Source of the DNA: Candidatus Zixiibacteriota bacterium
GTDB lineage: Bacteria > Zixibacteria > MSB-5A5 > GN15 > FEB-12
DNA: 8,320 bases
Direction: 5' to 3'
Assembly: GCA_022570975.1 (NCBI GenBank)
Contig: JACZYS010000113.1
Span: 1 to 8,320 of the forward strand
Of this stretch, positions 4,978-8,320 are shown one piece after another (position 1 is the first letter of the stretch; every line of letters begins with the position of its first letter). The translations under genes were made by a program, and so were the position numbers. Under the pieces are notes generated by a model. The model did not search any database, had not been told where the DNA came from, and worked only from the letters and a program-made list of their open reading frames with translations.

Positions 4978-6624
4978 CTAAAGAGGAATGCTGAACTTGA
5001 AATTTGTCCCCCCATTGGGGATTGAGTCAATTTCAGTAATTATGTCATGATTTTTAATAATCTTGCCGCAAGTTACAAGTCCATAGCCATGACCGTCTTT
5101 TTTGGTAGTAAATTGAGCTTCAAATAATTTGTCCTTTACTTCCGGGTCGATTCCGGTTCCGTTATCAGCAATTGAAAGTATAACTTTTTTATTTTCCAAA
5201 ATTATTTTCACTACAATTTCACCAGTTTCCCTTTTAGCTTCCTTAATAGCGTCGGCAGCATTGTTTAAGACGTTTAGAAGGAGCTGAGATATTTGGTCTT
5301 TATCCAATAACATATCCGGGATGTTGTCATCAATTGAAGTCGCAATATTAAGGTTCTTAAATTTCCGGTGAACATTCAGAAATGATAACACATCTTCCAC
5401 TATGATTTTCAGGTTTACCATCTCCTTTTTCGTATTTAAGCGGGTAAAGTCCATTAGCCCGGCGGTGAATCTGGTCATACTGTGCACGTGTTCTTTTAAC
5501 TTAACAAGGGTTTCAGAAGTTTTGTCAATCTTATCCTTCTTAATATTCATTTCGGCAATTTCAACACCGGCTGACAGAAGGGCCAGGAAATTATTCAACT
5601 CATGAGAAATTGACGACGCCATTACTCCTTTGTCTGCAAATTTCTCCAGCTCAAAGAGGTGATGTTCACTTAATACTTGATTGGTAATATCAATTAAGGT
5701 CACGACAATGTCATTTCTATTTCCCAATCCGTTGGTTAAGGAACTGACGACAACTTTGAATATTAATTCTTCATCGTTACACTTGGCTACCATGTTTTCC
5801 AGCATGACAGAATCTGATGAGCTTGATGCTATTTTGATTTTCTTAAGCCATCCTTTAAAATGGCTTTCCGGAAAGACCTCATCCATTCTGAATTTAAACT
5901 CAGCAATATCCGCATTTACATCAGGTTTTAAGCAGGTGATAATGTCAAGAGCGCTGTTATTGACTTTTCTCAAAGTCAGTTGTTCATCAAAGACCATTAC
6001 CGACTGGTCAACAGAGTTCAAAATATCATGATACCAGTTGTTAAGGTTTGATAGTTCAGAAAAAAGAAAGATATTTGAGATGAACGGTGTTACCGACTGA
6101 GAGATTGTAGCCAACATTCTTAGCTCAGATTCAGTTATTTCTCTTTCATTTATCTTCTGGCTTAATCCGGCAATCCCCAACAAATTATTATTATGTATGA
6201 GGGGTACTACTACCGCTATTTCTCCCATCTCAAAAATAGTGGCCAGATTCTCAGCCTCTTTGAATGATTTTAAGTCTGAAATTTTGAAAGCCTTGTTGTG
6301 TTTAAGGAAGAATTCAGTCAATACATCATCAATTGAGATATATTTGGTAACATCCTTACTTTTATATCTTCCAATTCCAAAATAATTTTCCGGCATAAGC
6401 AGGTTGTTTACATTTGAGAGGTAAATGAAGGCACTGGTAACAGCAAACTGACCGGAAAAAGTGAACAGAAGTGAGTCCAGGACATTTTCAATATCCGGCT
6501 TTGCAGAGAACTGTCCAACAAGTTTTGACAGGGCATCCAAAGCAAGAAGCTTTTTTTGATGCTCAAATCTTTCCTCCTCGGTAAGTTCCTTATCGGATAC
6601 AATATTTTCTAATTCATGCAGCAT
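4978..6624 (-). CDS. soluble GAF-PAS sensor histidine kinase
   Basis: 548-residue cytoplasmic kinase without membrane segments. Domains: a short charged N-terminal helix (1-35), GAF-like sensor (about 40-190, with AVVVPLIHNNNLLGIAGLS at 137-155), PAS-like domain (about 195-318, DILNSVDQSVMVFDEQLTLRKVN), dimerisation/phosphoacceptor helix with SSISHELNNFLALLS (337-351, phospho-His H341), then the HATPase domain: N box LLNVLNNAADAI (449-460), G1 DNGTGID (487-493), FTTKKDGHGYGL (505-516) as F and G2 boxes, ending GGTNFKFSIPL. The HELNN H-box and overall layout suit HPK4-type kinases. All catalytic motifs are intact. ATG 6624 follows the STAS gene stop by 1 nt with no good SD, so translational coupling is likely. 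No complete response regulator is in the window. The co-translated STAS and RsbW-like partners suggest its output feeds, or is fed by, a partner switch. Confidence 0.92.
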   Translation of the reverse strand: MLHELENIVSDKELTEEERFEHQKKLLALDALSKLVGQFSAKPDIENVLDSLLFTFSGQFAVTSAFIYLSNVNNLLMPENYFGIGRYKSKDVTKYISIDDVLTEFFLKHNKAFKISDLKSFKEAENLATIFEMGEIAVVVPLIHNNNLLGIAGLSQKINEREITESELRMLATISQSVTPFISNIFLFSELSNLNNWYHDILNSVDQSVMVFDEQLTLRKVNNSALDIITCLKPDVNADIAEFKFRMDEVFPESHFKGWLKKIKIASSSSDSVMLENMVAKCNDEELIFKVVVSSLTNGLGNRNDIVVTLIDITNQVLSEHHLFELEKFADKGVMASSISHELNNFLALLSAGVEIAEMNIKKDKIDKTSETLVKLKEHVHSMTRFTAGLMDFTRLNTKKEMVNLKIIVEDVLSFLNVHRKFKNLNIATSIDDNIPDMLLDKDQISQLLLNVLNNAADAIKEAKRETGEIVVKIILENKKVILSIADNGTGIDPEVKDKLFEAQFTTKKDGHGYGLVTCGKIIKNHDIITEIDSIPNGGTNFKFSIPL

Positions 6625-6625
6625 C

Positions 6626-6985
6626 TTAAGATATTTCTACTCCACAGACTTTTGAAACATCCTCGTTGCTTGTTTTGATGGTCAAGAAATCTACAAGGTC
6701 TAAGACCTCAAAGATATGGAGAACGTTTTGGGACAGGTTACAAAGGATAATATCTCCTCCGTCTTCTCTTGAATTTTCAACTGTACCTAAGATTGAACCG
6801 ACACCGGCAGATGATATAAACTCAAGGTTGTTCATGTCAATTACAATATACTTGAAATTCTTTTCCTGAAGTTCGGTAATTGCCGATACCATTTCAAAAG
6901 CGTTATTGTTGTCCAAAATTTTACCGGTAGCAATTACAGCTGTTTCATCATTTATCGTTTTTTTTATTAATTCTTCTTTTGCCAT
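6626..6985 (-). CDS. STAS-domain anti-anti-sigma factor (RsbV/SpoIIAA-like)
   Basis: 119-residue single STAS domain. In the known system such proteins bind an RsbW/SpoIIAB-type kinase when unphosphorylated, releasing its target, and are inactivated by Ser phosphorylation. Features: INDETAVIATGKILDNNNAFEMV at the N-terminus, the central strand YIVIDMNNLEFISSAGVGSIL (46-66), where S58/S59 match the SpoIIAA/RsbV phosphoserine site (S59 is the likely phosphoacceptor), and a closing NVLHIFEVLDLVDFLTI segment. The Asp usually before the SS pair is Ile, as in some STAS proteins. ATG 6985 comes 1 nt after the stop of the upstream ATPase gene, and its own stop is 1 nt before the histidine kinase start, so the three are co-translated. 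The obvious partner is the upstream STAS-ATPase protein. Confidence 0.9.
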   Translation of the reverse strand: MAKEELIKKTINDETAVIATGKILDNNNAFEMVSAITELQEKNFKYIVIDMNNLEFISSAGVGSILGTVENSREDGGDIILCNLSQNVLHIFEVLDLVDFLTIKTSNEDVSKVCGVEIS

Positions 6986-6986
6986 A

Positions 6987-7685
6987 TTATTTCCAATACT
7001 TCTCCAGGGTTAAAATATTCTTGTTGTTCTCTCTTTTATAACTCAGATTGTCTGACATTCTTCTGATCATAACAAGTCCCAACCCGCTGATTGATTTGTT
7101 GCTCATATATCTGATTGGGTTATAACTGATATCAACTTTATTCAGGTCAAATTCGATGCCGGAATCTATGAATGTCATGATGGTACCTTTGCTACTGGTT
7201 ACAGCTTCAAATTTCATTTTCTCTTTCTTATCCATCCCAGAATGCATCCGGATATTTGTTGATACTTCATAAAACAGAGTCTCAATTTCTATTATGTGCT
7301 CTCGGCTCAGATTCAGACTTTTCAAAAACTGTTTTAGCTGGGCCAACGCCTGAGCTACCGAAATTGACTCGGTAGTAAATTCTAACTTGAGTGATTTGCT
7401 TGATACTTCTGTTTTTACAGTACCGGACAGGTTATCACTTGCTTTTTTATCTTCATCATGGCCCAGAAAGTATTCATAGAGGTCTAAAACTTTCAGGACT
7501 TTCTTAAGGGAGTCATTGGCGTTAACCAGTTTGACCTTAACCTGAAAATCATTTCCTCTTGAAATTGCTTCCCAGAGAAGATTAACGTGGACGGATGATA
7601 CTTGAAGAATTTCGGCGCAATCAAGGTAAAGCAGATTTATGCCGTCCTTAAATGCAGTCATTACCTTTTTTCCATAAAGATCCAA
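6987..7685 (-). CDS. STAS + RsbW-like serine kinase/anti-sigma fusion, start uncertain
   Basis: 232 residues counted from TTG 7685. The N-terminal part (1-75) is a STAS-like domain (GINLLYLDCAEILQVSSVHVNLL), with an SS pair at 30-31, then VKLVNANDSLKKVLKVLDLYEYF. A linker (75-95) leads to a HATPase_c_2 domain: N box LFYEVSTNIRMHSG (137-150), G1 DSGIEFD (174-180), G2 SISGLGLVMIRRMSDNL (198-214), ending ILTLEKYWK. This is the RsbW/SpoIIAB layout: ATP-dependent serine kinase binding a STAS antagonist or a sigma factor. Homology-like sequence (KIITVPNSLEKKD) continues in frame upstream of the TTG, to about 7736, so the true N-terminus is probably longer. The only candidate there is ATT 7736, and an in-frame TAG sits at 7757-7755. 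TTG 7685 has AGAAGGA only 2 nt away, a poor spacing; ATG 7661 would cut into the STAS fold. The gene may be a broken part of a longer receiver-STAS-ATPase gene. Confidence 0.85.
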   Translation of the reverse strand: MDLYGKKVMTAFKDGINLLYLDCAEILQVSSVHVNLLWEAISRGNDFQVKVKLVNANDSLKKVLKVLDLYEYFLGHDEDKKASDNLSGTVKTEVSSKSLKLEFTTESISVAQALAQLKQFLKSLNLSREHIIEIETLFYEVSTNIRMHSGMDKKEKMKFEAVTSSKGTIMTFIDSGIEFDLNKVDISYNPIRYMSNKSISGLGLVMIRRMSDNLSYKRENNKNILTLEKYWK

Positions 7686-7754
7686 ATCCTTCTTTTCAAG
7701 AGAATTTGGTACTGTTATAATTTTTGATTTTTCAATGGGTCTGGTCGGTTTTTT

Positions 7755-7961
7755 CTACTCTTTTGAGTCCAACACATTTATGACGTGTTCGATGAGTTGG
7801 TTCGAATTGAAAGGTTTTTGTAGAAGATTTGTTTCTTGCCCTACCCCAAAATGTGAAATTGTCTGCAACGGATGACCTGACATAAACAAAACTGTTAGCT
7901 GCGCATCAATTTCTTGCATTTCTTTTTGTGAGCATATTTTTAGTAAGTTTTGTTTTTGCAA
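7755..7961 (-). pseudogene. C-terminal half of a receiver domain (truncated response regulator)
   Basis: The reading resembles the second half of a response-regulator receiver of the hybrid-kinase type: LTVLFMSGHP (strand 4 with the conserved Ser), then NLLQKPFNSNQLIEHVINVLDS with the switch Lys-Pro. The first half, with the acidic pair and the phosphoacceptor Asp, is absent; translated upstream sequence (to the in-frame stop at 7994-7992) does not resemble it, nor do I see it in the other minus-strand frames. Only a TTG (7961) is available as start and it has no SD. The frame ends in TAG exactly in line with the STAS-ATPase frame, suggesting one former receiver-STAS-ATPase gene, or a receiver gene directly before it. 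I read it as a remnant. Confidence 0.6.
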
Positions 7962-8080
7962 GTTTTGGATTTGATAATAAAAATAACTTATTTAGCGATG
8001 CTTTTCTGGATGAAGTAAAAAGATTAAAAGGAGAAGTATTTCAAGGAAAAGTAAAAAAATCAAAAAGAGTGTGGCTGTAA
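7928..8080 (+). CDS. unrecognised short ORF, possibly the 3' end of a truncated gene
   Basis: A plus-strand frame ends at TAA 8078-8080 with FSDAFLDEVKRLKGEVFQGK ahead of a basic VKKSKRVWL tail. That part looks protein-like and sits 2 bp before the next ORF's ATG. Upstream the frame continues through a hydrophobic stretch (SIFLVSFVFASFG from GTG 7928), which could be a signal peptide. However, that stretch partly lies antisense to the receiver remnant and has no SD, so it may be accidental. Either a 50-residue exported peptide or a gene cut by the junction near 7960. Function unknown. Confidence 0.28.
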   Translation: MSIFLVSFVFASFGFDNKNNLFSDAFLDEVKRLKGEVFQGKVKKSKRVWL

Positions 8081-8082
8081 AA

Positions 8083-8280
8083 ATGCCCAAGCACTTAAGG
8101 AAGATCCCAAGGAAGGAGATCTTAAAGGAAATTATGAATGATTTGGATGATTATATGGAAGATTTTCCTGAAATCAGACATAGAGTTATTAAGGGGATAT
8201 CGAAAAATAAAAATTTCAGGGAAAACTTCACAAAAGAACTTGATTTAAGCAAAGAAGAAGTGGAATGGTTGAAGAAATAG
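8083..8280 (+). CDS. small charged hypothetical protein
   Basis: 65 residues from ATG 8083: MPKHLRKIPRKEILKEIMND then acidic DLDDYMEDFPE, RHRVIKGISKNKNF and a Lys/Glu-rich helical end, ELDLSKEEVEWLKK. No signal peptide, membrane segment or family I recognise; it should be soluble and mostly helical. GTG 8071 is an in-frame alternative; an AAAAGGAG at 8026-8033 is too far from either but ideally placed before ATT 8038 in the same frame. It begins 2 bp after the preceding short ORF, hinting at a two-gene unit. A small regulatory or toxin-antitoxin-type protein is possible, but nothing in the sequence proves it. Confidence 0.5.
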   Translation: MPKHLRKIPRKEILKEIMNDLDDYMEDFPEIRHRVIKGISKNKNFRENFTKELDLSKEEVEWLKK

Positions 8281-8320
8281 AAATTTTTTTATACTAATTG
8301 TTTAAAATAGTTTTGAGGTG

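Noticed and set aside
7755..7757. Genome-wide TAG recoding to explain the in-frame stop
   Set aside because: TAG appears to end the full-length arginine deiminase gene normally right after its family C-terminus, so general reassignment is unlikely.
1..8320. CRISPR array, tRNA or insertion sequence
   Set aside because: No regularly spaced repeats, no cloverleaf-like segment and no transposase or terminal inverted repeats were seen on reading both strands; the broken end near 7960 has no recognisable element boundary.

Overview
The window looks like an AT-rich chromosomal stretch from a Gram-negative bacterium. Evidence for an outer membrane is a TolC-type efflux channel and several signal-peptide proteins. 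Signal-transduction genes are two-component and Rsb/SpoII-like partner-switching types. Perfect or near-perfect Shine-Dalgarno (SD) sites and strong intrinsic terminators fit a GGAGG-using bacterium. I cannot fix the phylum; an uncultured FCB-group or candidate-phylum genome would fit, but that is a guess.

Layout. (1) Positions 1-1724, minus strand: a short Cys-rich exported protein followed by a TolC/CusC-like outer-membrane channel that runs off the left edge, probably the start of a heavy-metal or RND-type efflux operon. (2) Positions 2044-3346, plus strand: two independent exported-protein genes, each with its own terminator. One is a Met-rich DUF1579 protein; the other is a six-cysteine protein with an OB-like core. 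(3) Positions 3347-3542, plus strand: a stretch with no normal gene that looks like a complete small transcription unit. It has a dyad, a promoter-like pair, a 15-nt match to the complement of the usual 16S rRNA 3' end, a tiny ORF, mutually exclusive hairpins and a strong terminator. (4) Positions 3596-4861, minus: a complete arginine deiminase with all catalytic residues and no arcB/arcC/arcD beside it. (5) Positions 4978-7685 and upstream, minus: a tight operon with 1-nt gaps, encoding a STAS + RsbW-type ATPase protein, a stand-alone STAS antagonist and a soluble GAF-PAS histidine kinase. (6) Positions 7755-8280: the C-terminal half of a receiver domain, in frame with the STAS-ATPase gene but cut off from it by a TAG. 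Beyond it lies unrelated plus-strand DNA with two unrecognised small ORFs, so a rearrangement junction near 7960 is likely.

How they work together. The left block is probably a metal-handling neighbourhood (efflux channel plus Cys-rich and Met-rich exported proteins); this is inference from composition and adjacency. The right block is a signalling module in which a cytoplasmic histidine kinase, an anti-sigma-type serine kinase and its STAS antagonist are co-translated. It would link a sensor to a partner switch, but no sigma factor, phosphatase or intact response regulator is in view. The most interesting unexplained element is the cryptic unit at 3347-3542. The second is the broken receiver/STAS-ATPase arrangement.
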